Source of the DNA: Incurvaria masculella
Taxonomy: Eukaryota; Arthropoda; Insecta; Lepidoptera; Incurvariidae
Direction: 5' to 3'
Assembly: GCA_946894095.1 (NCBI GenBank)
Contig: OX335645.2
Coordinates: 15,027,001-15,091,000 of the forward strand
Length of the DNA: 64,000 nucleotides
Below the pieces are notes generated by a model, which was not told the origin of the DNA, made no database searches, and saw only the letters and a program-made list of their open reading frames with translations. Each line of letters starts with the position of its first letter. Position 1 is the first letter of the stretch. Positions 14,201-25,243 of this stretch are shown here, one piece after another. A program made the translations under genes and the position numbers.

Positions 14201-17200
14201 TGATATATTTGGTTTTTGTTAGATTTTTGACAACAGCGGTCGTGGTTTACTTTTAGCTATAAGTCGTTTTGAAATTAAAATTTTCGTAAATCTTACCAAA
14301 TCATACACTATGCACATTGTCTTTTTTGTGAACATGTTGCATCTTCCTCATCACGGAGCCTGTCTTATTCTTTCAAACAGAGAAGGTCCCAGAGCGCAAC
14401 AGCACGATTTTGTACCGTGCCCGCGAATGAGTTAGGCCCGCCGGGTTGGGCCACCTTAAAAGTCTCCATTAGGAATTTATGTATTTAGGAATAGGATCCA
14501 TAACCATAATCTACAACCGATGTTTGTGGAACAGTGTGGACAGTATGTGGAAGAAAAAGATGGACTGTGGAAGAGGATGTGACGGTGGACGGCATGACCT
14601 ATAATTAAAGGTAGGAAGGGAAAAGAAATCCACTCACCCGACAAGAAGAAGAGGACCACGAGCGAATTGACGATAGAGAACCAGTGAATCTGAACATCCC
14701 GCATGCCGAGGTAGATGTCCCAACGGGAGGCCCAGCTCACCTCCGACTCACTCCACTCTACCGAGTAAGAGAAGTACAGCTTCGTGCCGGTGTCTTCGTT
14801 GACAAGCTGTGGAGGGGCGTCCGCAGCGAACCCACACGACTCCCCCGCGAACTTCAGAGCATCCTTGTCCACGGAACGTGTCTCCACTTCAAATCCCACC
14901 ACTCGGTATGCGTTTCTGCAATTATCGCACTTGTTACACAGTTTGTAGTTTACTAAAGAATTTGCAGCAACATTTTTGAAGCCCTGGTTCTCTGGGGTTC
15001 GATGCCATCGGGGGTTTAATAAGATATAATAATAATCATAAGTGTTGTAAGTTGTTGATACATTTTGGGTATTGTACTTTTTTGTAAAACAAATATATAT
15101 TTAAATGAACACTGATTGTCTAGCAAATTTTTTAATTGTTTACTGTGTGTTTGGCTCAAATACGAAAGGTTGGAAGGCTCACGGGCTGTGCATGTGATAC
15201 TTGAGCCGCAGCTTGAGATGATTGTTGATGTACGTCTTGCCCTGAGACATGAAGCCGAGCGGGTAGCCCTGTTCGATGTTATTCTCCGAGGTGTCTTGAT
15301 TCACTACCTTGGTAGCGACGGGCAGGTTGTCAACCAATCTGCAAAACGGTATGTATTTATGTCAAGACAATAATGGAAAGATTTTAAAAATTAAAAATAC
15401 AATCGAAGACGTAATAGGGGTGAAATAGTAAGCTATCATTTGCTGTACATTTTGGCAGGACTGTATTTATTTACTCAGGAGCAGTGATTGAAACGAGCCG
15501 AATCAGACTACATCCATATGAAATAGCAAAACATATTTTTTCTTCTGTTATTTTGGTTTTAATTTAACGTATTTGCCCGTTCTACCTTTCTTGCCTGCGA
15601 GTGTATTGCAGCACTCGGAAACTATACAAATATAGTTTAAGGCTTTATGACTATAGCCAAAGTGCCTTATCGAAAACGTTATAATCGGGATTATTCTTCA
15701 CTAAGCCCCGGTTGCACGAAGAGATGGCCGATTTAATCAATGTTCAAACACGTCTCTTTTAGTGATCCGCATAGAGTTCCTTCCATACTGTCCACACAAA
15801 GTGACGTGTTTGATCATACTTTGACGTTGATTTTGATTTTTTGTCCTTTCGTGCACTCGGCCCTAAGGCACATAGAACACCAGCAGTAGCCGTTCCATTA
15901 TTTTCAGAAGAAACACAGTTATACAATCATTTATTTTTCTTTATAAAAAAAAATTGCAACTTTAGGAGTCAAGTAAAAATTTATTGATTTTTCAAGTTAA
16001 ATCAAATCAAATACATTTACATAAAAAATATTCAGTACAGGAATAACATGAATTTCTTCTTGTTTTCTTATTTTATGTAAAATATTTGTAGTTCATATTA
16101 AATGACTTTCTTGAACCGAGATTTGGGTAAATTCAACTAAATGCTTCTGCTAATGTTTATTAATTTCATTTCATTTCATTTATTTAAACTTTTTGGTAGT
16201 CAAACTACACCAAGTTAGGTCACAAAGATCCGCGGATTTGATCAACCCAGTAAAGAAGAACCCGCAAAGAAACTTCACGGGTTTACATAACATATTTAAA
16301 GAACCCTTATTCTGAAAACAAAAAACCCGATTTTTAAATATTCATAAGGTTTGGTGCCCTCAAAATGCAATATTTTCTTATGGGATCACTAAATTTCACA
16401 TGGCAATAGGGGTAACATGTAACAACATGGAAATCTATAAAATTTGATTTAATTTATTTTCTTTCTAGAAAAATTCTAATCCTAGTCTGTTACTTTTTGA
16501 ACCAACCTCGGTGCTCATAGAGGGAAGATCCTGGCATGGCACGTAATCCTTCGGGAATGTGGTGTATTGGGTTAAAATCATAACCGTAATTGTGTGGTAT
16601 TAGCCATCCATGTCAGGTTGCATAAAAAAAGCAACTTCGAATTCAACAAAAAGTTGTTATGCAACAAATAAGAATTTACAAGAATAAAATTTCAAGGCCT
16701 ATGAGAGTAGCTGCAGTGGCTCAACGCTCCAATATTCAAGCTAGGGATGACCCTGGACCTGTGCACAAGATTGTCAAGGAAAATGAAGTCAAGAAGCCCA
16801 CAGGAGAAACAGCATCTGGATTATTTGGTGTTACCAGGTTTATAAAGGTGTGTCAGATAGCTTTTCTGTTGTCTAAAAATATTGCATCTTGATATTTGTG
16901 AAAAGATACATTTAAGGTGGCCTTTCCCGGCGGGACTGCCCCATTGGAGGGCACGGTAGAAAACCGTGCTATCGTGCTCTGGGACCTTCTCTGTTTCAAA
17001 GAAAAAGACAGGTTCCTTGATGAGGAAGAACATGTAACAACATGGAAATCTATAAAATTTGATTTAATTTATTTTCTTTCTAGAAAAATTCTAATCCTAG
17101 TCTGTTACTTTTTGAACCAACCTCGGTGCTCATAGAGGGAAGATCCTGGCATGGCACGTAATCCTTCGGGAATGTGGTGTATTGGGTTAAAATCATAACC

Positions 17201-18899
17201 GTAATTGTGTGGTATTAGCCATCCATGTCAGGTTGCATAAAAAAAGCAACTTCGAATTCAACAAAAAGTTGTTATGCAACAAATAAGAATTTACAAGAAT
17301 AAAATTTCAAGGCCTATGAGAGTAGCTGCAGTGGCTCAACGCTCCAATATTCAAGCTAGGGATGACCCTGGACCTGTGCACAAGATTGTCAAGGAAAATG
17401 AAGTCAAGAAGCCCACAGGAGAAACAGCATCTGGATTATTTGGTGTTACCAGGTTTATAAAGGTGTGTCAGATAGCTTTTCTGTTGTCTAAAAATATTGC
17501 ATCTTGATATTTGTGAAAAGATACATTTAAGGTGGCCTTTCCCGGCGGGACTGCCCCATTGGAGGGCACGGTAGAAAACCGTGCTATCGTGCTCTGGGAC
17601 CTTCTCTGTTTCAAAGAAAAAGACAGGTTCCTTGATGAGGACGATGCGACATGTCCACGAAACAGAAGCAGTACGTATTGCACATGATTTACGAAAATTT
17701 TAATTACAAAACAACTTATAGCTAAAAGTAAATCACAAACGCTGTAGTCAAGAATCAAACAAAAATCAAAATTATTATAAATCTTCATGAAACAAGCTAA
17801 GTCTGACGACTAATCATTTTAAGATTATTTTATTTTATCGTTGAGTAATCCACCTCCAAAGTTATTGTACATTCGAACTTTCAGACCTTAAAACTTAGAA
17901 ATGAAACAACATTTACAATACCAATGGTCATCAGACATCTAGTTCGATCAAATAAATCTATTTTGAGTATAATTTTGGATCTCTAACAAGAAATATGCGC
18001 ATGATGTATGGGGAGTTGTACGGGAAGGCCCACCTTAAAACTATGTGCGTGAGTGCTGGTGAAAATAAAATTTAGCCACAGATGATATACGGAGTCTCTT
18101 AGTCAGTTTTTCAGGTAGCTAAAAATTTTGATATGCCTAAAAAGGGCCGGCCTGAAAAACCATTGATTTTTTTTCAAAATAACGAATTTTTGGGGGGAAC
18201 ATTAGTGGGTGTGATCACTCTGCCAGTCCCTGGCTATGTCAATGCCTCTTTGAAGCTATGTAAAACTTGTATTCCTTATTTCTCCCCCATCCAACAAATA
18301 TCTGGAGCACTCACTGGAGAGAATCCAAACACCATTTGACGGCAGATATTACACTATTGTGAACCCACCATTTCTTAAATTAACTTCTTTGCTTAGTGTA
18401 GAAATATCTGCCGGGAAATGGTTTCTTTTTTCCATTCCTTTGGCCTCTTGGCACAGCCACCTATTACAGTTTCTCATTTAAAAACAAAAAAAAAATCAAG
18501 TAAAATGAATACTCACAAATGCACATAGTAGTCATGCTCAATGCGCCCAGCAACTTTCTCAGAATCCTCCACATTCCAGTTGATGGGGTCGTCCTTCTTG
18601 TGGCAGAGCAATCGGCATGGCACGTCCTCCGCCATGCGCACCTCATATGGCGTGTTGACAATGCGGTCTCCACGCAGTACTTCGCCCAGGTTCTCAGACT
18701 TGTACACAAACGTACCATTCTTGGGCAAGCAGAATGGCAGCGAGTAGTACTTGAAGGGCAGCTGGGTGTGGATGCTCGTCATTTTAACTGCCTTTACCAC
18801 AATTGATTGGCCCTTTCGGAACTCCACCGGCGCCACACCGGGCACGTAGAATGCATCGGCAACCACTGCCAAGCTTAGAATGGCAATCAGCAGGAACAT
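8216..18899 (-). CDS. TM9SF4: Transmembrane 9 superfamily member 4
   Basis: This nonaspanin is a nine-pass protein of the Golgi/endosomal system; TM9SF4 in other animals is linked to membrane protein sorting, adhesion and phagocytosis. The coding exons on the minus strand are 18517-18899, 15183-15338, 14638-14915, 13399-13602, 11112-11529, 10460-10643, 9561-9699 and 8216-8316. All have GT-AG junctions and matching phases, and they sum to 1863 bp (620 residues plus stop; human is 642). Residues 1-16 are a signal peptide followed by [11 protein letters not shown]. The lumenal domain carries [14 protein letters not shown], and WASRWDIYL and [11 protein letters not shown] precede the first membrane span. 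Conserved [49 protein letters not shown] and [16 protein letters not shown] follow. The protein ends in AVKID, the family's KxD-type COPI/Golgi-retention tail. An acceptor-like TTTTTAG lies directly before the ATG, so an upstream non-coding exon is likely. Introns are full of SINE and MITE copies. Confidence 0.95.
8876..9034. mobile_element. 159-bp MITE, family B, copy 1
   Basis: This imperfect palindrome begins GGGCCGAGTGCACGAAAGGA and ends in the complement of a GCCCCGG-type terminus. It is flanked by TAA on both sides (8873-8875 and 9035-9037), with a one-base ambiguity at the right edge. It lies in the last intron of TM9SF4. The 3-bp TTA/TAA duplication is the hallmark of PIF/Harbinger elements. 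Confidence 0.75.
10162..10388 (+). repeat. SINE body copy in TM9SF4 intron 6
   Basis: The order of segments matches the other copies: 'atgtaaaactgtagg', 'cccgggttgg', 'gcattggaagaaaagatgg', 'gctcatatgagaaggtcct', 'cacctaattcctgaggga', then 'ccatgtccagttacataaaaa'. The tRNA-like head is absent. Confidence 0.65.
11631..11654. repeat. 24-base poly-C tract
   Basis: This is an uninterrupted run of 24 C in intron 4 of TM9SF4, so the transcript would carry poly-G about 100 nt upstream of the exon 5 acceptor. Tract length is prone to sequencing error. Confidence 0.95.
12085..12250 (+). repeat. Diverged SINE head and body fragment
   Basis: A tRNA-like head ('gtaacctagtggttaatc', then 'ttttgatacccaaggtgctgg') is followed by 'ttcggaacccacgaaaaactg' and 'actaggtggtaggattcaccc', the same order as in the fuller copy at 43974. 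It is diverged and lies in TM9SF4 intron 4. Confidence 0.45.
12370..12720. repeat. Long foldback (hairpin) element
   Basis: Two arms of roughly 130-150 bp are inverted copies of each other. Each contains 'agcactaaaaagtaaaaaaatattgcc' or its complement and repeated 'gaagttggttatt'-type units. They flank a short GC-richer core near 12510-12565. Such structures are typical of non-autonomous foldback transposons. It lies in TM9SF4 intron 4, and a transcript would form a strong hairpin. Confidence 0.75.
12760..13055. repeat. Dispersed lepidopteran repeat ending 'gagaacctcctcc'
   Basis: The segment runs through 'aatcaccgaaatcggttgg' and 'aaaatcggttcacccaggca' and ends in 'cgaattgagaacctcctcct', then a T-run and 'aagttggttaaaa'. 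Similar ends occur near 6735-6776 and, inverted, near 53510-53650. I recognise it as a widespread lepidopteran interspersed repeat but cannot assign its class. Confidence 0.5.
13246..13345 (+). repeat. SINE body fragment next to TM9SF4 exon 4
   Basis: This short SINE fragment ('tgtattccattcagtacaatg', 'aacacctagttcctttgtga') ends about 50 bp beyond the splice donor of TM9SF4 exon 4. Confidence 0.45.
13752..14455. mobile_element. TTAA-flanked MITE, family A, copy 2, with a nested insertion
   Basis: This is an inverted copy relative to 2559-3098, flanked by TTAA (13748-13751 and 14456-14459). It is 704 bp. Removing the nested 159-bp element and its extra TTA leaves 542 bp, close to copy 1. It lies in TM9SF4 intron 3 and ends about 180 bp from exon 3. 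Confidence 0.8.
14028..14186. mobile_element. 159-bp MITE, family B, copy 2 (nested)
   Basis: This copy begins GCCCCGGTTGCACGAAGAGA and ends in GTGCACTCGGCCC. It is flanked by TTA (14025-14027 and 14187-14189) and sits inside the family A element, so it is the younger insertion of the two. Confidence 0.85.
15705..15863. mobile_element. 159-bp MITE, family B, copy 3
   Basis: The ends are the same as in the other copies. It is flanked by TAA (15702-15704 and 15864-15866) and lies in TM9SF4 intron 1. Confidence 0.85.
16414..17643. repeat. 615-bp perfect tandem duplication
   Basis: Two head-to-tail units (16414-17028 and 17029-17643) appear identical over essentially their whole length. Every landmark recurs at an offset of exactly 615, including a 77-codon chance open frame translated identically at 16659 and 17274. 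Each unit holds a SINE fragment (16494-16632 and 17109-17247), about 280 bp of other sequence, and the left end of a family A MITE. The right break lies inside the MITE and the junction carries the shared string ACATGT. It lies in TM9SF4 intron 1. The lack of divergence means a very recent duplication or an assembly artefact. Confidence 0.9.
17531..18034. mobile_element. TTAA-flanked MITE, family A, copy 3
   Basis: This is a complete copy, about 504 bp, flanked by TTAA (17527-17530 and 18035-18038). Its left part is repeated as a truncated copy from 16916 because of the 615-bp duplication. Confidence 0.75.
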
Positions 18900-20237
18900 C
18901 TAAAAATATATTTAGATTACATCTTTCGTGATGGAAGAATTTACTGAGGCACTCTTGTAATTTTTTTCCAAATTTCCTAAGAATTTGATTTAAGTAATTC
19001 AACCTCATTTTGTAAATAGAATCGAAACAGATTTTTTTTAATAACACAATGCAATTTGTTATTAGGAATATATATGAACAGGCGTTTGCCAATTTATTGG
19101 GCGTGGGAGGCAAGTGTCTAAACGGTGTTCTCCAGTTAGTGTCCATGTTGGGAATATATTAAACCTAAAGAAATTTAAAGCTAAACCCCTATTGATTTTT
19201 ATTCACCAGACAGTTTAGATGCAATGAGATTTAAAACATGTATTTACTGCTGGAGTGGATGTCAGTTGACCTATGTCGACCGGTAAGTAAAACATCGGGA
19301 AATAAATACTGACCATGCCTTCAAATCCAACGCTGTAACATTTAATTCTTCTCGCCGAAGAAAACATGACAGATGTTGATAGAACAATCACAGATTTAAA
19401 GAAATAAATTATTTTTTTCTACAGCACGCGCACGAACGGTGCGCTCCGTAATGCGTATATTGCACAGATTGCAGCACTGTGTCATTTTGACATAAGGGAC
19501 GTGACTGTAGACCGCACACAGATCGTAAAAAGCGCGCACGGTTGAGAGCATGTACGGTCGTTTCCTCTCAATTGTATACACTGGAAAGAGAAGGAATTTC
19601 AGGAAGTCCCTTTTACTCTATGGTTGACTTCAGCATGACAGAAAGAGATCTCAAATTTGTCTCCAACTACACCGGATGTGTATAGTTTTCAGACAAAACG
19701 ACCGTACGCTGTTAAATGGCTGTCACCGAGCTGTCATTAAGCGCGTTTATCTCTAGTTATCTGATCGTGTGCATTCTTAAACAACGAAGGTCTTTCGACG
19801 TTTGTTAGTCTAGTTTGTCAATTGTATGCCTGGAAAAACCACTCTCGAGACTTACAAGGCATTTTCGAAGTAGTTAGGTCAGGCTCTGACCTAACTAATA
19901 ACCTGAATATTTATAACCCCGGAGCAGTATTTGTATTTACTTATAAATTTTATTAAAACAAACGTTCAGTTCATCTTTGGTATATCCTTATACATATTCA
20001 AGCGACAATTTTAAATATAGGTAGGTATGTAGGTGCAGTGGGCGTTTAGTGAACTAACATTTGCCAGTCCGAGTTTTATTTGACAGCTTACTCAACGTTG
20101 CCGTAAATACGTCGACGTTGCCGTTTACGTTGACTCTGCGTTTTCATACAAATCGGATGTCCGAATTTGACTTTGACAGCTTGATTTGATTGAAATCCAG
20201 AGAATGTTTATTAAAAACTTATGTAGAGTTTGACGTT

Positions 20238-20263
20238 TTTACGGAACTTCGAAGTTCCGTAAA
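20238..20263. repeat. 26-bp perfect palindrome
   Basis: The halves TTTACGGAACTTC and GAAGTTCCGTAAA are exact reverse complements with no spacer. It lies in otherwise unassigned spacer upstream of TM9SF4. Confidence 0.95.
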
Positions 20264-21419
20264 CGCCAGTGTAGGTGACAACTGGGACTAGCAACTCTGA
20301 GTGGATTGGCTTGTTCCATCTGGCCAATCTGTGATCACTTACTTATTCCCTGTGGTTAAACCTCTAATCAGCAGAAACCGTGCGAACGCGACACCCGCTG
20401 ATCAGCAGACAATAAATAGCGCGCGAGCGCATTTTCGGCATGTTGCAATAAATCGATCACCTTTCGGAATAATTTCACCATAGGTACCCTAGACCATACA
20501 TTTTCAGAAACTAGAACGAATTCTGCTTGTAATGATACTAATTTTAGATTATTTAAAAATATATATTGAAATCTGACCCCATACAAGTCACCTTAGCAAT
20601 GGGATAGAGAAATAATTTATTTAGGTCTCATATTTTATATAAAAAGAAAAAAACTTGAGGGCAATGCTTGAATTGAGAACAGTCATTCCAATATTACTTT
20701 TAAAGTAATTGCATATTGCCTTCAAATAAAATGAGAATATGCACTGTGCAAAATGAATTTGACAAAGATGAAAATTTATCGTAATTTGATTACACGAACA
20801 CAATGCGATGCATGTGTGTGTGTAGGCGACGCACCCGAGAGCAGGCGCGACAATTTCGTAGCAGGTATATCCGGTGGCAACTGCGATGAGTGTCTACGAA
20901 ACAGGTTGCTCCAATGAAATAATTATTAATTAATTATAGAACTGATAATTTATTCCCGGTCAGAAAAGGAGTTATCGGGAATTTGAATAAGTGTTGGTGT
21001 GTTCCTAGTAAAATAAAAGAATCGTGAATGAAACCAAAATAGGGTTCCGTGCAAACCAATATAGGGTCCGTGGAAGCAAATTTTTAGTGTGTGCTTGATT
21101 GGAAAAATATGCCCCTGCAAACCAAAAAAGGTTTCCGTGGATGCAAGTGCTTAGTGTGTGCTTGACAGGATGACGACGACGCCCCAGATGGTGCAGACAG
21201 GCATCGCCGCATGGAGTGACCTAGGGTCCACCTTCGTTTCCTTCTTGCCAGCGAAGGTTAATACTCGGTGCCCGAGGAGCCATCAACCTCGCCGGCATCA
21301 GGCCCACTGAAATGTATTTTTTTTTACCATACAGTTTTTATACAGTTTTATACAATATATACACAAACACACATATATACACATACAGTTTTATAAAGTT
21401 TTTATACCATAGAAAAAAA

Positions 21420-21930
21420 CCGGCCAAGTGCGAGCCACTCGCATTCGACGGTTTCCGTATCATCGTACAGGATTTAACAGAATAAAATCACACTTAATTT
21501 TTTATTGTTTTATATTTTGCCTATTTGTTATAGCGGCAAAATAAATACATGCTTTGTGAAAATTTCAGCTGCCTACATATTACGGTTCATGAGATACAGC
21601 CCTGTGACAGACGGACGGACGGACGGTCCGACGGACAGGTGGATGGATGGACAGCGGAGACTAAGTGGGTACGGAACCCTAAAAATCACATGCATGGATC
21701 CCTTCATTTTTTTTATTTTACCTATGTTTTGTTAAAGCGGCAAAATAAAAACACTGTGAAAATTTCAGCTGCGTACCTATTACGGTTCATGAGATACAGC
21801 TCTATGACAGACGGACGGACGGACGGACATACGGATAGACGAGCGGACGGATGGATGGAAGGAAAGCGGAATCTTAGTAATAGGGTTCTGTTGGCACCCT
21901 TTGGGTACGGAACCCTCAAAAAAACAACCA
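21420..21930. repeat. Two 'GTACGGAACCCT' repeats with (GGAC)n tracts
   Basis: Two related units occur back to back. Each runs through 'aaaatttcagctgc' and 'ttacggttcatgagatacagc' into a GGAC/GGAT tandem tract (about 21608-21655 and 21809-21865) and ends 'gtacggaaccct'. The first begins with 'ccggccaagtgcgag', a start I know from lepidopteran interspersed repeats. Fragments recur at 7338-7570, 25190-25235 and near 62912. Open frames here are products of the tandem tract. Confidence 0.65.
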
Positions 21931-22528
21931 ATATTTTCTGGTACGGAATATTTTGAATATTTTCCACCAAACATACAAAATATTTTATCGCCATTATTCA
22001 CCTGTATCAAACTGTATAAAGTTTTGTTCGAGCATAGAACTGTACAGAACATATTTAGGCGGAACAGCTTAGATCAGTGCTACTGTCCGAACGCAAAATG
22101 AAAAGAAGAACACACAATCTTTCAAAGATCATTAGGAAAATACACAAAAGCATACAATTTCTATATAAAATTACTGAAAACTGAACAATACCAAACGCGT
22201 TTTTGGGTTCTATTTCTGTACGATACGGTAAGGTAACGTAAGTCCGAATAGACCTAAAGGCCGCGCTTCCGTTACGTTGGCAGCACTCCGCTGTCGAGCG
22301 CCGCCAATTCAAATATATGTGTATGTTTGTGTGAGCTAGCCTTTAGATCTCACACATGATTTTTATCAAAGAAATCCTCCTTATTGAATCGGGTTTTCGA
22401 ACATATTTCATCATTGATATGTCCCTAATAAAGCTATCTACTGACCGAAATATCAGAAATAAACCGGTTGGACGTGAAATGTGACGAAATCATCGAAATC
22501 GTATGCCGACATGCGAGGCTTCCACTTA

Positions 22529-22687
22529 GGGCCGAGTGAACGAAAGGACAAATAATCAAAATCAACGTCAAAGTATGATCAAACACGTTACTTTGTGTGG
22601 ATAGTATGGAAGGAACTATATGCGGATCACTAAAAATGACGTGTTTGAACATTGATTAACTCATCCGTTTCTTCGTGCAACCGGGGC
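22529..22687. mobile_element. 159-bp MITE, family B, copy 4
   Basis: The ends are GGGCCGAGTG and CCGGGGC, and the flanks are TTA (22526-22528 and 22688-22690). It has the same length as the other three copies. Confidence 0.85.
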
Positions 22688-22929
22688 TTAGTCGCGACAT
22701 TTTCGGAACAAAATGCACTTGAAATGCAATTCTCTCGCCGAAATATGATACTTTCGTTTTCAATCCATTTATTACCTTAGATGAAAAAGGAATGGATAGG
22801 GCACTAAAAAAATTTTACGGTCCGTCAAAAATACGCTCAGTCAGCTCATATGCTCTCAGTCGGTGTCAAACGTCAATCCATGCGCGTCAGTTGGGAAAGA
22901 TTTCAAAATATCAACAAAATGCCTTCAAA

Positions 22930-23003
22930 ATGTCTTGTGTGGTTGACAAATGTCGAAATAACACTAATAAGCACATCAAGAGCAATGGAATCACATTCCA
23001 TGT
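22930..23003 (+). pseudogene. THAP-domain first exon, probably transposon-derived
   Basis: The open segment begins ATG and encodes MSCVVDKCRNN and then KHIKSNGITFHV, closed by a strong donor GTAAGT at 23004. The start M-x-C-x4-C-x-N and the ending F-H-V (normally followed by FP-K in the next exon) are the first part of the C2CH zinc-binding THAP domain. THAP domains occur in P-element transposases and in host genes derived from them. I found no convincing continuation with the second Cys and His nearby, so I read it as a remnant. A P-transposase-like fragment at 25244-25352 may belong to the same element. Confidence 0.55.
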
Positions 23004-24210
23004 GTAAGTACAAGCGTGCGGTGGTAGAAATGGGACGGAGGGACAGCGTTGTGCAGCTCCGAAGGGCACTCTCCATGATGAAGACGATAGAATACATCGA
23101 GAGAACCTACATCCCTTCGGAGTTGAAGGGTCTCTAAATTTAGGGATACCTTGGGATCGTCAACAAGACGCACGGCACGACGCTGTATCGAGTCCAGGGA
23201 GCCAAGCAGATACTTAGCTGATAATTGTACCTCCGTATAGCTCGATTTATTTCCGCAATGAAATGCTTATAACATGAGAACCAATTACCCAATTTAGATG
23301 AGGTTTGTATCTGAGTCTAGCCGTATAGGCATCACGCTAACTTACCAGAGGAGTGAGAAGAGAGGGTTACATATTTATAACAAAACAATAAGTGGACTGC
23401 TCCTGCATGTGAAATTTGGCAGAGTACATCACTCTAGATCACGAGAGGGGTGACTGTTGCGATTAAAGGCTCATAACTTACGAACTACTCACTCGATTAA
23501 TATGTGGATTGCATCTACGTACAGGACCTATGGGCGCGGTCGGGGTTTGGATGGGTGGCCGTTTTCGATGTTAATGCTGGTTGTGGTACGGATTCCACGT
23601 AAAAAATAGCTCCCCTTTCTTACTACCTAGGTTGTAGGGTGAATCCCGCTCGAGTTGTTACGTACCATCGCACTGTGAATGATGGATGGTCGAACCGGCA
23701 ATAAAAAATGTCCATGTTTTCCGTCCATGGCAATGTGTAGTAGTGCCAGTGCAGGATCGCCCCAGCGCGGCGGCAAATGCTTTTAAAAAACAATTCAGTG
23801 ATTGGCCCCAATATTTTGCAATATATTCAAGTACATTTCTTCCACTGAATTTATAAATGGCAGTATTTGGATGTTTTCTTATTCAATCATGCCACATCGG
23901 CTCAACGGATTTTGATCCAGTTTTTTTTTGTTAGATACATTGTTTAATCTTCTGTTAGTAAAGTAATTCAACTAGCCTTTTGGGCCAGCCCTTTGGGTTT
24001 CAGCCCGATATCAGTCCAAAACGACATTGACCCGAGCGGAGCCGGGTACCTCAGCTAGTTTTTTATAATGTCGTTTAGCGTGTTTGTATAATGTCTTAGT
24101 TCTGAGGCTGTGATAAAAAAGTACATCCTTGAAAATGGTCAAAATGTTGTATGTGACAGACAGCTCGTTTCCATAAAGATTAAAATTCTCAAGTCGTTTC
24201 TTGGCTCAAA

Positions 24211-24319
24211 TGTCCTTTTGTCATTGAATGAGTATTCTTTTCTTCAACCTGCTACATTTAATCATAGACTCCAATGCATAAAATGCAAAGATGGACAATT
24301 CAAGAATAATCAATATTAT
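24211..24319 (+). repeat. Duplicated fragment, short copy
   Basis: Bases 24211-24273 recur nearly identically at 25244-25306, and 24273-24319 recur at 25593-25640. The two parts are contiguous here but separated by about 286 bp in the second copy, so this copy has an internal deletion. Confidence 0.75.
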
Positions 24320-25243
24320 CCAGTAAAGCGCGAACGACGCCGCATAGGCGTCCTCTGCCGCGCTCCCGCTATCTGCGCTGATTGGCGATTTTTTGTGTGG
24401 GCATAGATTTACTGGTCTATGATTGGCTTTTTCAAATGGATTGAGGAGTGTAGGACGCTTTTGATTGGCTAAACCGCGACCCAATAGCTGCAATTTCGTA
24501 AAACAAAATATTTTTTTGAAATCCGCGCGGCTCGTCTCGCTGGCCAGTCGCCCGAGGTACGTTTGCGCGCGTGGTTCTGTGCCGGCTGAAAAGGATGAGT
24601 GACGGAAATATTACGTAAATATTGTATTTTTTTTTATATCAATGAAATTGTAATATATTCAGCTATCTATCAATGCAGTGGTCATAGGTTTTTGCAATTT
24701 CTGTATGCAGCAAAAAAATCAAATGTTTTTTGGCATGTTCAGATTTCAAAGATTTATCACATTTGTTTACAAAATTTGTTCACAAAAAATTACGTTTGCT
24801 TGAATGTAATCAGTCCGGATTGTGGCAAATTTTGTGTAGAATCCGGTGATGTATCACACTTGATATGTTTTCTTACATAAAAATGGAAAAAAGACCGAAA
24901 ATCTAGAAAATCATATTTTGTAGTATAAACATTGTGAGTGTATTGGTGTCGGCCGCTCGGCCGCCGCTGGCCGTTGGTCAAGTGTGATTCAAGTCATTTG
25001 TCGAGATCTCAGGAACTTCGTGAGCGTGGAGTGATAACACCAAATTTTGTTGCTTTGAAATCGTTTGGTATATCTAATAAGTAATCCCATTGCATCATAT
25101 GCATACATTTCCATAGGGCAAGACGCATCTGGTAATAGAATAGAATTAAAAATATGTACTATTTGTTTCTGTTACATAGTATTCTTGTTAGGGTTCCGTA
25201 CCCAAAGGGTGAAACGGAACCCTATTACTAATCCTCCGCTTCA

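Noticed and set aside
16659..17507. Two identical 77-codon open frames
   Set aside because: They are chance frames inside the 615-bp duplication, running from SINE-adjacent sequence toward a MITE. They lack codon or domain evidence and are not duplicated genes.
21549..21994. Overlapping open frames on both strands
   Set aside because: They run through GGAC/GGAT tandem tracts of a dispersed repeat and encode only repetitive residues.
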